A DNA stretch of 32,553 nt from Candidatus Bipolaricaulota bacterium (lineage in GTDB: Bacteria > Bipolaricaulota > Bipolaricaulia > M55B111): assembly GCA_021735185.1 (NCBI GenBank), contig JAIPHN010000006.1:1-32553 (forward strand), in the 5' to 3' direction. Each line of letters begins with the position of its first letter. The stretch's first letter is position 1. The position numbers and the translations under genes are program-made. The notes beneath the pieces were generated by a model. The model did not search any database and was not told the origin of the DNA. It worked only from the letters and a program-made list of their open reading frames with translations. Positions 16,099-24,001 of the stretch are shown one piece after another.

Positions 16099-16491
16099 TA
16101 TCCTCCTGGTTTCCTTCCTTCAAGCTGTCCAGCGTACCCCAGTTCTGTTCGAGGCCTGGCCCAAACTGAGCAAGATTTCCCTCTACTTGATTTTCGGTCG
16201 GATCGGGAACCAGGCGAGAAAAATTACAATCGGAAGAGCTAAGGGCAGTAAAGATTACCTTACTCGTCCAATGAATCGGAAGGTGACTAACCCCCCATTA
16301 CGAGTTGACTTAACCTAAGCTTTGTCTCCTAGAACGAAAAGGGATTCACGGGGACGATGGTTCTAGATGCTTCTCGTTGATTTTTACACATTTTTACTAT
16401 AAGGTAAACGTATGTATTTACTTTGTGGGTAAAGTGGGTAAAACTTAAAAAGTTTTTTATCTAACATCTTCTCTGGTTGGATGTGTTTACC
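16099..16491. other. Gap between AAA+ pseudogene and AbiE pair
   Basis: 393 bases with no convincing gene. The left two thirds show no feature I can name. The right third is AT-rich and carries the AbiE operator repeats and a TATA-like box at about 16451-16461. Since the AAA+ pseudogene starts here on the other strand, this was a divergent promoter region. Confidence 0.5.
16403..16461 (+). promoter_or_regulatory. AbiE operator repeats and TATA-like box
   Basis: GTAAA (16404-16408), an 8-base spacer and TTTAC (16417-16421) form an inverted repeat. A tandem 9-base repeat, GTGGGTAAA, follows at 16425-16433 and 16434-16442. A T-rich TATA-like element (GTTTTTTATC) lies at about 16452-16461, roughly 30 bases before the ATG. 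AbiEi antitoxins are known to repress their own promoters by binding repeats, so these are good operator candidates. Confidence 0.5.
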
Positions 16492-17304
16492 ATGTCTCAA
16501 AAAGACGTAGATAATAAAAGTGCGGATAGTGTTGAGTCCCTATCGCCCACCGAGCAGCGCATCTACTCGCAGTTGTACTCACAACGGATTATCACCACTG
16601 AAGACGTCAAGGAAATTGTAGGCGGTCCCCACAAAAGTGCCAATTATATCAATAACCTGCGACGCAAGGGGTACCTGCAAAAGATCCGCAAAGGCCTTCA
16701 CGCCATAGTGCCCCCTAACCTGGTGGGAGAAGAGTTTAAACCCGACAAGTTTTTGGTGGCAAGTAAATTAAAGGACGACTACTATCTTGCCTATCATTCC
16801 GCTCTGGAGTTACACGGGGTGGCCCAATCCGCCTACAACACGATCTGGGTCGCTTGCAAGAACCCATCCGAGCCCTTTTCCTACCAAGGGATAGACTATC
16901 GCTTTGCGACCACCGGGCATTTTTTTGGTTTGACTCAGACGAACCGGCAGAACAACACTTTACGGATAAGCGATCGGGAAAAGACCCTTCTAGATTGCAT
17001 TCGCAGGCCCAAATACGCGGGAGGGTGGGAGGAACTGGTGAAAAGTATCGAAAGTCTCCCCTCCATCACCAGCGAGCGCCTGCTCGGTTATATGGAGAAA
17101 TTTTCCGAGCAAGGACTCTACCAAAAGACGGGTTTCGTCTTAGAGAACATCGAGTTGCCCATCCCTCAGGAGACGATCGCTAAACTTCAGTCTCATGTGG
17201 GCCAACGGACCTATTACATAGATAAGAACAAGCGGTCCCACTACGTTTCTGCCTGGAACCTGATGGTGCCGGACAACTGGGGGGAGATGTTCTACCGTGG
17301 CTAG
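16492..17304 (+). CDS. AbiEi-family antitoxin (type IV TA), transcriptional repressor
   Basis: 270 residues from ATG 16492; a TTG at 16477 is an alternative, and neither has an SD, consistent with a leaderless or short-leader message. Residues about 20-75 form a winged helix (SPTEQRIYSQLYSQ, VGGPHKSANYINNLRRKGYL, IRKGLHAIV). The rest matches AbiEi C-terminal domains: YYLAYHSALELHGVA, TIWVACKNP and LRISDREKTLLDCI. The antitoxin neutralises the AbiEii nucleotidyltransferase without direct binding and represses the operon. Its stop overlaps the toxin start by 8 bases. Confidence 0.87.
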   Translation: MSQKDVDNKSADSVESLSPTEQRIYSQLYSQRIITTEDVKEIVGGPHKSANYINNLRRKGYLQKIRKGLHAIVPPNLVGEEFKPDKFLVASKLKDDYYLAYHSALELHGVAQSAYNTIWVACKNPSEPFSYQGIDYRFATTGHFFGLTQTNRQNNTLRISDREKTLLDCIRRPKYAGGWEELVKSIESLPSITSERLLGYMEKFSEQGLYQKTGFVLENIELPIPQETIAKLQSHVGQRTYYIDKNKRSHYVSAWNLMVPDNWGEMFYRG

Positions 17305-18235
17305 ATTGGATAGACAGACTTTTGAAGAGTTGTCAGTAGAGACCGGGTTTCAGATTGACGTGCTAGAAAAAGTCTACCGTCTGATCGAGCTTTTGAGGGA
17401 AATTTCGGACCTCGAATTGAGGACCAAGTTGGTTCTCAAAGGAGGGACTGCCATCAACTTCCTCTATTTCGACTATCCCCGCTTGTCAGTAGATATAGAC
17501 CTCGATTATATCGGCGCGGTGGAAAAGAAAAAGATGTTGGAAGAAAGGGAGAAAATCCTTGGCACGTTGGAGCGGCTGTTTCGGACATTTGATTATGAAA
17601 CCCGAGAGAGAAGTTCCTACGCGCTAAATCGACACGACCTGTTTTACGAAAACTCCGCCGGCAATCGGGACAGGGTACAAGTTGAGATCAATTTTCTCAA
17701 AAGGGCCACGATACTTGAATCCCGGGAAGTTGAATTTAGCCATCCTTTTGATTTTGCCAGTTTTCCCATCCTTACCTTACGGGGAGAGGAACTGTTTGGA
17801 AGAAAATTTAGCGCCCTAGCTCAGCGCTCATCCGCAAGGGACCTCTATGACGTATACGAGTTACTGAATGGAGGGTACGAGTATGATAAAGCAACGATGA
17901 AGAAGTGTTTTCTGTTTTCCGTCTGTCTCGATCAGGACCCCCGTCAAATTAGATCGGCTTCTGAGATCATGGAAGCTATAACTTACGATGACGTGAGAAG
18001 GAGGCTTCTCCCCCTATTACAGAAAGGGGAGTCAGTCGAGCTGAATCGGCTTAAAAGTAAGGTCCGACCGCTCGTGAATCAGTTTTTGACCCTCAACAAA
18101 GGCGAGGCTGAGTTCGTAACTGGCCTGTTTGAGGATGGGACATACCGACCTGATTTACTGTTTGATGAAACGGAATATAGCCGGTCTCTAGTTGATCACC
18201 CCGGTATAGAGTGGAGGCTGGAAAACATGGACTGA
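17297..18235 (+). CDS. AbiEii-family nucleotidyltransferase toxin
   Basis: 312 residues starting at GTG 17297, overlapping the antitoxin stop. The DUF1814 nucleotidyltransferase core is plain: LVLKGGTAINFLY (about 45-57), then RLSVDIDLDYIG with the DxD metal ligands, and VQVEINFLKRA with another acidic ligand, followed by LRGEELFGRKFSAL and SSARDLYDVYELL, the typical C-terminal lysine and Asp motif. Characterised members transfer nucleotides to RNA acceptors such as tRNA and stop growth, so the pair acts in plasmid maintenance or abortive phage defence. All catalytic residues visible are intact. Confidence 0.9.
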   Translation: MARLDRQTFEELSVETGFQIDVLEKVYRLIELLREISDLELRTKLVLKGGTAINFLYFDYPRLSVDIDLDYIGAVEKKKMLEEREKILGTLERLFRTFDYETRERSSYALNRHDLFYENSAGNRDRVQVEINFLKRATILESREVEFSHPFDFASFPILTLRGEELFGRKFSALAQRSSARDLYDVYELLNGGYEYDKATMKKCFLFSVCLDQDPRQIRSASEIMEAITYDDVRRRLLPLLQKGESVELNRLKSKVRPLVNQFLTLNKGEAEFVTGLFEDGTYRPDLLFDETEYSRSLVDHPGIEWRLENMD

Positions 18236-18716
18236 CCCCGCCGGAGGCAGTAACCTGGAGATGTCTGTTTCGGTCACCGAGAGGGCTTTTTACGGTGGTG
18301 GAGTGGACTACCCCCCAAAAACCGTATAGAGTAATTGCTGGAGGGAGTTCACTAGTGGGGTATTGGGTTTGGCGGCCTTGATCCTTGTTTCTAACCTGCT
18401 TGCCCCCTTTTTTGTGAATTATTCGGGGACAAATTTATGGTAACTCTTTTTATCGTGTCAAAAATCAGGGTGGAAAAGCCCCCTTCTAAACTAGTCTACT
18501 GGCTCCATGCCGAAAGTTGGTATATTGCCGATAAAATAAGTTAGCAAGTTCCCTATGAATTCAATTATCAAATGTCTACCCCCGGCCTGTCTAACTAACA
18601 GCAGTTGAAATTTGGTCGTCAAATTCAGGAAGGTGGGTTACGGACGATCTTGGCGCCATTTTGTCGGGAAACCGGAGGGCCAATAAGAATAAAAAAATGG
18701 AGAACTACCCCTCCTT
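18236..18716. other. Gene-free gap after AbiE
   Basis: 481 bases with stops in all frames. No repeat, terminator or remnant stands out clearly. The last 35 bases hold an A-rich TATA-like stretch (18685-18700) about 25 bases before the next ATG. Confidence 0.4.
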
Positions 18717-18938
18717 ATGGACGAAGAGCGGAAGTACGAAGAACGCCCAACCTACCTCGATTTTGAGATAGAACTATACAAGCATAAGCTTGAAGCCTAC
18801 AAGGAGCAGCTAGAAGAGGACTTGGAGGAGTACCTCGGCCCTCCGAGTGAGGAGGAGGTCCTGGAGGATATCTTCGAAGACCTAAAGGGCCGTCCCAGCA
18901 CTTCGGATTACGAGGAAGAAAATAGGAAAGATTTATAA
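18717..18938 (+). CDS. Small acidic helical protein
   Basis: 73 residues, ATG 18717, no SD; an A-rich TATA-like stretch lies 25 bases upstream, which fits a leaderless message. The protein is highly acidic and helical (YLDFEIELYKHKLEAYKEQL, then a Glu-rich stretch). Its LYKHKLEAYKEQLEEDLEE segment resembles LQFYKERRNFYQEELERKY of the next protein, so the two may be diverged relatives. Function unknown. Confidence 0.6.
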   Translation: MDEERKYEERPTYLDFEIELYKHKLEAYKEQLEEDLEEYLGPPSEEEVLEDIFEDLKGRPSTSDYEEENRKDL

Positions 18939-18940
18939 AG
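18932..18940 (+). promoter_or_regulatory. TATA-like box for gene at 18963
   Basis: TTTATAAAG centred 27 bases before ATG 18963, which has no SD. This is the spacing expected for an archaeal promoter with a leaderless transcript. Confidence 0.5.
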
Positions 18941-18962
18941 TACCTTTCTCAACTTTATTGAG

Positions 18963-19256
18963 ATGGTTGAGAAAAGACGGGAAGATGGATTTGGGGAAAG
19001 AAAGGACTTCTACCACTCGGCCCTCCAGTTCTACAAGGAGAGGCGAAATTTCTACCAAGAGGAGCTGGAAAGGAAGTATAGGCTAAAGAGCGTATTCGGG
19101 TTCGGCGGCCGGAAGGGGGGCCGAAGAAAAAAGGAGGAGGCGCACCGCCAGGCTCTCCGGGACACGCTCAAGTTCTTCGGGGAGCTTTTTCCCGGTCCGG
19201 TATCCGGGAAGAGCGAGGGTAAGCCCAACGGATATTTCGTCGGCAATGAGGAGTAA
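18963..19256 (+). CDS. Small basic coiled-coil protein
   Basis: 97 residues with an early helical stretch (YHSALQFYKERRNFYQEEL) and a basic Gly/Arg/Lys-rich centre (GFGGRKGGRRKKEEAHRQ) suited to nucleic acid binding. A TATA-like box precedes it and no SD is seen. It precedes the HerA-like fusion gene by 91 bases and shares its promoter style. Function unknown; it may be an accessory of that ATPase. Confidence 0.6.
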   Translation: MVEKRREDGFGERKDFYHSALQFYKERRNFYQEELERKYRLKSVFGFGGRKGGRRKKEEAHRQALRDTLKFFGELFPGPVSGKSEGKPNGYFVGNEE

Positions 19257-19314
19257 CTTCTTTTTGCCCTGGGCGATTGACCTTGGCCGACCTCCCGAAG
19301 GGATAGTTCCGATC

Positions 19315-19326
19315 AAATTTTTATAG
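19315..19326 (+). promoter_or_regulatory. TATA-like box for fused HerA gene
   Basis: AAATTTTTATAG centred about 26 bases before ATG 19348. Only a C-rich run, not an SD, lies between. Matches an archaeal leaderless promoter layout. Confidence 0.5.
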
Positions 19327-19347
19327 CTCTCCCCCCCAATAGGGGAC

Positions 19348-21399
19348 ATGGAATTTCCTTCCGATTTAGAGGCGCTCGATTACGGCGATCTCCAGCGGGT
19401 GTTAAAGCTGGCCCGGCGGATGGAGCTTCCGGAAGGGGACCGCGAACGGCTGGTATCGGCCCTGGGGGCAAGCGGGGACAAGACGCTGGCAAGGGATATC
19501 GAACGAAGCCTCCTCCTCTCGGAAAGCAGGCGGGTCTCCGACCCCCTCTGGCCAACCTCGACGGACGATCGGGGATCGATTCACCTTGGCAAAAGCGGTA
19601 AGGCCCAAGCCTCCTTGACCACCGAAGAACTGAATCGAAACCTGCTGGTTGTCGGGGAGACCGGATCCGGTAAGACGAACCTGTTCTACCACCTTATCCG
19701 CCAGTTTATCGAGCAAGATCTGCCGATAATGGCCTTTGATTTCAAACAGGATTATCGCCACCTGACCCGGCTCGAAGACGAACTGATTGTCCTGCGCTGG
19801 GAGGAGCTGAAGTTCAACCCGCTTAGGCCCCCGGAAGGGGTCTCACCGCTACGCTGGTTGCAGGTATTTGCGAACACGTTCAGCGACTCCCAGGGCTTCC
19901 TTACGGCAAGCAAGTACTTTTTGATGTCTCGGGTTCACCGACTCTACAAGCTTTACGGGATATTTGAGGGAGAGGATAGGTACCCCTCCTTTCACGAGCT
20001 GGCCGAAGTTCTCCGCTATGAAAAACAGCCGCTGGTGACCAAGCAGGCCAGGTACCTGGAGACGACGATAAACAGGGTGGAGGCGATCAGCCTGGCCGTC
20101 GGTGATATCCTGGACTGCAGTCAGGGTCTTCCGATGGGTAAGCTGCTAAAGCAAAACGTGATAATTGAACTTGACGGCCTGGCGAAAGAGATTCAACAGT
20201 TCCTGGTCGAGGCCATATTGGTTTGGATCTACTTCTATCGCATGGCAAAAGGGCACCGCGGTGAGCTGCGCCACTGTATAATTTTTGACGAGGCAAAGAA
20301 GGTCTTTGACGCGAACAAGGAGAGAAACTACGAGTCCGGGGTTCCGATAATCGACGATATCACCGCCAAGACGAGGGAGTTTGGCGAGGCGCTGATAGTC
20401 GGAGACCAGGAGCTTGCCAAACTGACCGACTCGATAAAGGCAAATACTTATTCCGTGTTGGGCCTGCCACTCGGCTCCGGGAAGGATATCGAAGAACTTT
20501 CCGAGGTGATGGGTCTTACGAGTCGCCAAGAGGAGAGATTGTATCGGCTCGAGGTCGGGGAGGGAGTTTTCAAAAAATCGGGAGAAGGGCCGACCCGGGT
20601 CTCTACTCCCCTGGTGGAGATAGACAAGGGGGTAACTACGGAAGAGGCCAAGAAAGCCAACGAGGAGGCCAAACGAGCCTTTCAAGTGGAAGTCAGGGAT
20701 AGATACAGGCCCAAATGCTTTGAGAATTACCTCCAAGATCTTGCCGGTAAACATAAAGTCAAGGATAAATCGATCAAGACGGGAGAACCGGAAAAGGAAG
20801 AAAAAATCTCCGAGGAAGCGGAGGAGTTGTTAATCGAGGTAGCCGAGAATCCTTTTAGGAAGCTATCCGACCGTTACCAGGACTTGTCGCTTTCTAGTTA
20901 TAAAGGGAACAAGCTGAAGAAGAAGCTCCTAGACAAAGGATACGTGAAGGAAGTCGAGCTAAGCTTGGGGGCCGGCGGGAGGCCAAAGTTTTTGCAACTT
21001 ACCGAAAAGGGCGAAACCCTCTTTGAGGATATCAAGCCTGGCGAAGTCCACACGGTAAAGGGTGGGGGGAGTTTTGTCCATAAGTTTTGGCAAAACAAGA
21101 TCGCCGGCCACTTCCAAGAGAAAGGCTATGAGACCTTCATCGAATTCGTGGTGGACGAATCCCAGCTCGACGTCCTCGCGGTCTCCGCCGGAGGCGGAGA
21201 AAGGATCGGCGTGGAAGTCGCCCTCTCCCCGGGCGGGGAAGTGGATAATATCAAAAAAGGTTTAGAGGCGGACCTCGATAGGCTAATTGTGGCCTGTAAA
21301 AACGAGCGAGTAATGAGCCAGGTGGGAAAAAGGGCGAGGCAAAAAGTAGGAGAAGGGGTAAGTGAGGTCCGTTTCTGTCCGGTAACCGATTTTCTCTAG
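19348..21399 (+). CDS. HerA-like ATPase fused to winged helix and PD-(D/E)XK-like domain
   Basis: 683 residues. Order: helical N-terminus (1-70), HerA-type ATPase with Walker A GETGSGKTNL (103-112), FDFKQDYRHL, a FNPLRPP loop, Walker B CIIFDEAKKVFD (310-321) and KTREFGEALIVGDQE; linker; winged helix (about 490-565: YKGNKLKKKLLDKGYVKEVE, LQLTEKGETLF); C-terminal nuclease-like domain (about 575-683: FIEFVVDESQLDVLAV, RIGVEVALSPGGEVDNI, DRLIVACKNE). HerA-family motors move DNA. It is a homologue of the pair at 10200-12271, but as one polypeptide. In the nuclease domain the ExE of the split version is EVA, so the second acidic ligand is lost and catalysis is doubtful. Confidence 0.85.
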   Translation: MEFPSDLEALDYGDLQRVLKLARRMELPEGDRERLVSALGASGDKTLARDIERSLLLSESRRVSDPLWPTSTDDRGSIHLGKSGKAQASLTTEELNRNLLVVGETGSGKTNLFYHLIRQFIEQDLPIMAFDFKQDYRHLTRLEDELIVLRWEELKFNPLRPPEGVSPLRWLQVFANTFSDSQGFLTASKYFLMSRVHRLYKLYGIFEGEDRYPSFHELAEVLRYEKQPLVTKQARYLETTINRVEAISLAVGDILDCSQGLPMGKLLKQNVIIELDGLAKEIQQFLVEAILVWIYFYRMAKGHRGELRHCIIFDEAKKVFDANKERNYESGVPIIDDITAKTREFGEALIVGDQELAKLTDSIKANTYSVLGLPLGSGKDIEELSEVMGLTSRQEERLYRLEVGEGVFKKSGEGPTRVSTPLVEIDKGVTTEEAKKANEEAKRAFQVEVRDRYRPKCFENYLQDLAGKHKVKDKSIKTGEPEKEEKISEEAEELLIEVAENPFRKLSDRYQDLSLSSYKGNKLKKKLLDKGYVKEVELSLGAGGRPKFLQLTEKGETLFEDIKPGEVHTVKGGGSFVHKFWQNKIAGHFQEKGYETFIEFVVDESQLDVLAVSAGGGERIGVEVALSPGGEVDNIKKGLEADLDRLIVACKNERVMSQVGKRARQKVGEGVSEVRFCPVTDFL

Positions 21400-22193
21400 G
21401 AGGTTTCCAATTCGGGGGCCGTCTCGGGTTCCTCGGGTATCCAAAAGTAAAGGGAGAAAAAGAGGTAGAATTGGCTTTGAAGAATCCAGCACGGTCTCAT
21501 TAGGACTATTTCTCCTTACTATCACCCACGAGTTCGTTTCCAGGAGCACAGATGGGAGGAGGTTGATTTGGTTGGGGGTGAAAATGGAATACCGTTTTTG
21601 GGTCAATAGTACCTATGGTAAATCTCGGTTTTTCGGGATAGATAATAATCGTGGCCAGTGGGCGAGGGTGGAAGGGAAGGACAGGTGGTCCCTGCCGAGG
21701 GGCGGGTGAGCCTTCCTTCTGGAACCAAAATTCCTGGCTCATAAACACCTTGGGACGAGTAGATCGGCTGCTTTTACCGGTTTCTAGCCGAGTGATATGA
21801 AAGTTTTGGCTGATCCCCCGTTTTTATGACTGAGAATAAAATTTCATCGCAAGGAGTTACTTTCCTGAAAGAGGGGATAATATAATAATTCTATAACAGG
21901 GTTATAAATATCTTAGTTAATTATACTACTTACCCATTATCCGGAGCCGTTCTGTTGTTGGGCCAATGACCGGGGGAATAAAAAGGCAGGTAGACTCAAA
22001 GGACCACGATCACTCATAGTTATCGTCGGTTGGGTCGCAAATAAATTCATCTAAGTCATAAAAAGTCCGATGCAACTACGTTGCAACGACAAAGTCGTCT
22101 TTAGGGACAGGCCTTACAAGCCACCCTCGTTGCAACGGCGTTTCGTTGCAACGAATTCATGTTGCAACGGTGGAGTAATTGAAGAAGTTCCCC
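21400..22193. other. Convergent intergenic region, candidate origin
   Basis: 794 bases between two convergent units. No credible gene is present. The right half has an AT-rich stretch (about 21880-21945, including TATAATATAATAATTC) followed 130 bases later by the GTTGCAAC iterons. AT-rich DNA beside iterons is the usual layout of a plasmid origin; a partition centromere is the alternative. Confidence 0.5.
22071..22169. repeat. Palindromic GTTGCAAC iteron cluster
   Basis: CGTTGCAACG occurs at 22079-22088, 22128-22137 and 22144-22153, with GTTGCAACG at 22161-22169 and a half-site TGCAAC at 22071-22076. The last three sit 16-17 bases apart, about 1.6 helical turns. Each core is a perfect palindrome. 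A further inverted repeat, ACGAC-AAA-GTCGT, is at 22086-22098. This is a binding array for a dimeric protein, probably one of the winged-helix proteins encoded immediately beyond it. Confidence 0.75.
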
Positions 22194-22820
22194 TCACTCG
22201 GGTATGGCCAGTCGTCTCGTTACCTCGAGCGGGAGTTTGACTCTCTTCTTTTCTCCGTCTTCTTCGACAAATTCCAAGGGAAAACTTCTCTCTTTTAGCC
22301 GATAGACGTAGCTTCTGGCCGTGGCCTCCCTTTTATTCATCTCGTCTGCTAACTCCTGATAATTGAGAGCGGTATCGTTATCGAACAGGACTCTTACCAC
22401 CCCCTTTAGCGAGGATGGGAGGTTGCCGATCTTCTCCTGAATGGTCGCTTCTTCGCTTCCCGCGGGATCCGTCGTTTCGAGAGATCCCTTGTCTTGCCGG
22501 TCCCGTTTCGCTTCTTGGACCAAATCGTTGATTCGGCCCATCTCTTCTTCCAGTTGGTGAAACTCGTACTGCAACTCAGCTCTGCCGACCTTGTCTTCTA
22601 GGTCCTCCCTCACTTCCTTGAGCCCTCTCTCGAGATTAATGTAGTTGGTCGATAACTCGCTCTGGTCCTCCTCTAGCTCTTCCACCCGTTGAACCAGATC
22701 TGTCTGTATCTTTCCCACTTGCTTGAGCAGTTCCGTAAGAGAAACGAGGCTTTCCTCAAGCTCCCTCCGGTCCTCCTCCAACCTTTTTGAGCCCAGCAAT
22801 TTTTTGATCAGTTCAAACAT
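22194..22820 (-). CDS. Coiled-coil protein with C-terminal winged helix
   Basis: 208 residues. Residues 10-110 are a long coiled coil (KRLEEDRRELEESLVSLTEL and following heptads); about 130-200 form a winged helix (SLKGVVRVLFDNDTALNYQE, EMNKREATARSYVYRLKE, FVEEDGEKKRVKL). The ATG follows directly after the TAG of the gene before it, so the three leftward genes are one operon. The layout (oligomerising rod plus DNA-binding wing) suits a segregation or origin protein. Its gene ends 25 bases from the iteron cluster. It resembles archaeal regulators, but no family name is certain. Confidence 0.75.
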   Translation of the reverse strand: MFELIKKLLGSKRLEEDRRELEESLVSLTELLKQVGKIQTDLVQRVEELEEDQSELSTNYINLERGLKEVREDLEDKVGRAELQYEFHQLEEEMGRINDLVQEAKRDRQDKGSLETTDPAGSEEATIQEKIGNLPSSLKGVVRVLFDNDTALNYQELADEMNKREATARSYVYRLKERSFPLEFVEEDGEKKRVKLPLEVTRRLAIPE

Positions 22821-23114
22821 CTACTCACCCTTCTTTTCTCCTCGCGCCAGTTTGTAAACCACAACTTGGTCCCCGTTAGAGTGAGAGATACTTACCTGCT
22901 TGGCTACTTTACCTTCCTCGAGAAGCTTGGTTACATACTTTTTGACCGTATTCCAACTCAACTCCTCTCCGTACCGCTCCCGGTAGAGCTTCCCCAGTCG
23001 GTTGGTCGTTCCCAGTTGCTTTTCCTCGAGTATCGCGACCAGCCTCTCCTTTACCTCTTCCTTTGGCGGCCTCCCCCTCTTCCGATATATCCCCTGATGG
23101 CCGGTTTCACTCAT
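22821..23114 (-). CDS. Winged-helix protein with AT-hook-like N-terminus
   Basis: 97 residues, SD CGAGGTGA before ATG 23114, overlapping the previous gene by 8 bases. The N-terminus contains RKRGRPPKEE, close to an AT-hook (RGRP core), which binds the minor groove of AT-rich DNA. Residues 22-90 form a winged helix (RLVAILEEKQLGTTNRLGKL, NTVKKYVTKLLEEGKVAKQV, DQVVVYKL). A DNA-binding protein made beside an iteron array and AT-rich DNA is a natural candidate for recognising them. Confidence 0.7.
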   Translation of the reverse strand: MSETGHQGIYRKRGRPPKEEVKERLVAILEEKQLGTTNRLGKLYRERYGEELSWNTVKKYVTKLLEEGKVAKQVSISHSNGDQVVVYKLARGEKKGE

Positions 23115-23487
23115 CTCGTTTCACCTCGAATTTCCCGTAACCGAGGACTATCAGCTTCTTTATCCTCTCTTCGAACCTAAACTTTTTTACCAGACAAAGG
23201 GGATTGGTGTCGGTTACTATCTCTACTAAGTTCCAACTTTCCAGCCTGTCCAGCCTGTTCTTTATCGTCGTCGAGCAGACCCCGAAGGTAGTCAAGCTCC
23301 TGGTCAGTTCGTGGAGGGTGAGCTCGTCTTTGAGGTAGATATGATCCAGTACTTTGAGGGAAAGGAAGTCGATTTTTCTCAGCAATTTGTTCCAGTTCAG
23401 CCGATCGTTGCTCGGCCCGAATTTCCCGGATTTTACCGGCCTCTGGTCTTTAGCTCGAGCCCTCATGGAAAACTTATGAGGTCTCAT
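23107..23487 (-). CDS. Winged-helix DNA-binding protein
   Basis: 126 residues from ATG 23487. The longer frame from 23547 is rejected because its first codons lie inside the TATA-like box (ATTTATAAACC at 23526-23535), which ought to be the promoter. The N-terminus is basic; residues about 45-105 form a winged helix (LSLKVLDHIYLKDELTLHEL, GVCSTTIKNRLDRLESWNLV). First gene of a three-gene leftward operon of DNA-binding proteins. Function probably regulatory or in replicon maintenance. Confidence 0.7.
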   Translation of the reverse strand: MRPHKFSMRARAKDQRPVKSGKFGPSNDRLNWNKLLRKIDFLSLKVLDHIYLKDELTLHELTRSLTTFGVCSTTIKNRLDRLESWNLVEIVTDTNPLCLVKKFRFEERIKKLIVLGYGKFEVKRDE

Positions 23488-23525
23488 AGTTAAAAACTTT
23501 CCGTTGTTACTGGCGGGTAGAAAAG

Positions 23526-23536
23526 GTTTATAAATC
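23526..23536. promoter_or_regulatory. Shared symmetric TATA-like box between divergent genes
   Basis: GGTTTATAAAT reads as TTTATAAA on both strands. It lies about 45 bases from both the leftward ATG at 23487 and the rightward ATG at 23576, so one symmetric element may serve both directions. Confidence 0.45.
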
Positions 23537-23575
23537 TTTGCCCCCATTCGTTGTTATCCTTCGGCGGTGACAAAT

Positions 23576-24001
23576 ATGGCTGATAAAGACCCAATCAGGG
23601 AGGAGCTAAATAGTTCCCTCAACCCAAAGGAGTTACTTTACTCCCTTACAAGTCGAATCGGGATAATAGACGAAAGACTCGAGGAGATCGAAGAGGAAAT
23701 CGAGGAAAGAAAAGAGATCGGGGAGAAAATCATGAGAAAAAAGCAAAAGAAAAAGTCGGAATACAGGGGTTGTTTGTCTAGCCCGCGCAAGTTGAAAGAG
23801 AAGGCAAAAGGCGATAGTTTTCACCAACAGCAGGCTGATATGCGGGAAAAAATTGACCATCTGGACAGAGAAATCAATGCAGAGATGGAAAATCAATGGA
23901 AGGACGTTCAAAAACTGACCAAGGAAAGGCGGGAGTTGAAGGAAAAGAAGGAAGAGCTGAAGAGAAGAAAACTTGCGGTGGCCAAGGCTTTGGGAATGTA
24001 G
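23576..24001 (+). CDS. Coiled-coil protein of unknown function
   Basis: 141 residues from ATG 23576, with GGTGA five bases before; a GTG at 23567 overlaps that site and is less likely. Almost entirely charged coiled coil: residues 25-60 (GIIDERLEEIEEEIEERKEI) and 80-135 (KIDHLDREINAEMENQWKDV, KERRELKEKKEELKRRK), with a short non-helical insert near 55-70. Divergent from the winged-helix operon across a shared promoter. No enzymatic or membrane feature. Confidence 0.65.
   Translation: MADKDPIREELNSSLNPKELLYSLTSRIGIIDERLEEIEEEIEERKEIGEKIMRKKQKKKSEYRGCLSSPRKLKEKAKGDSFHQQQADMREKIDHLDREINAEMENQWKDVQKLTKERRELKEKKEELKRRKLAVAKALGM

Noticed and set aside
22071-22169. CRISPR array reading of the GTTGCAAC repeats
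   Set aside because: Repeat units are 8-10 bases, palindromic, with spacers of only 6-40 bases; no cas gene is present.
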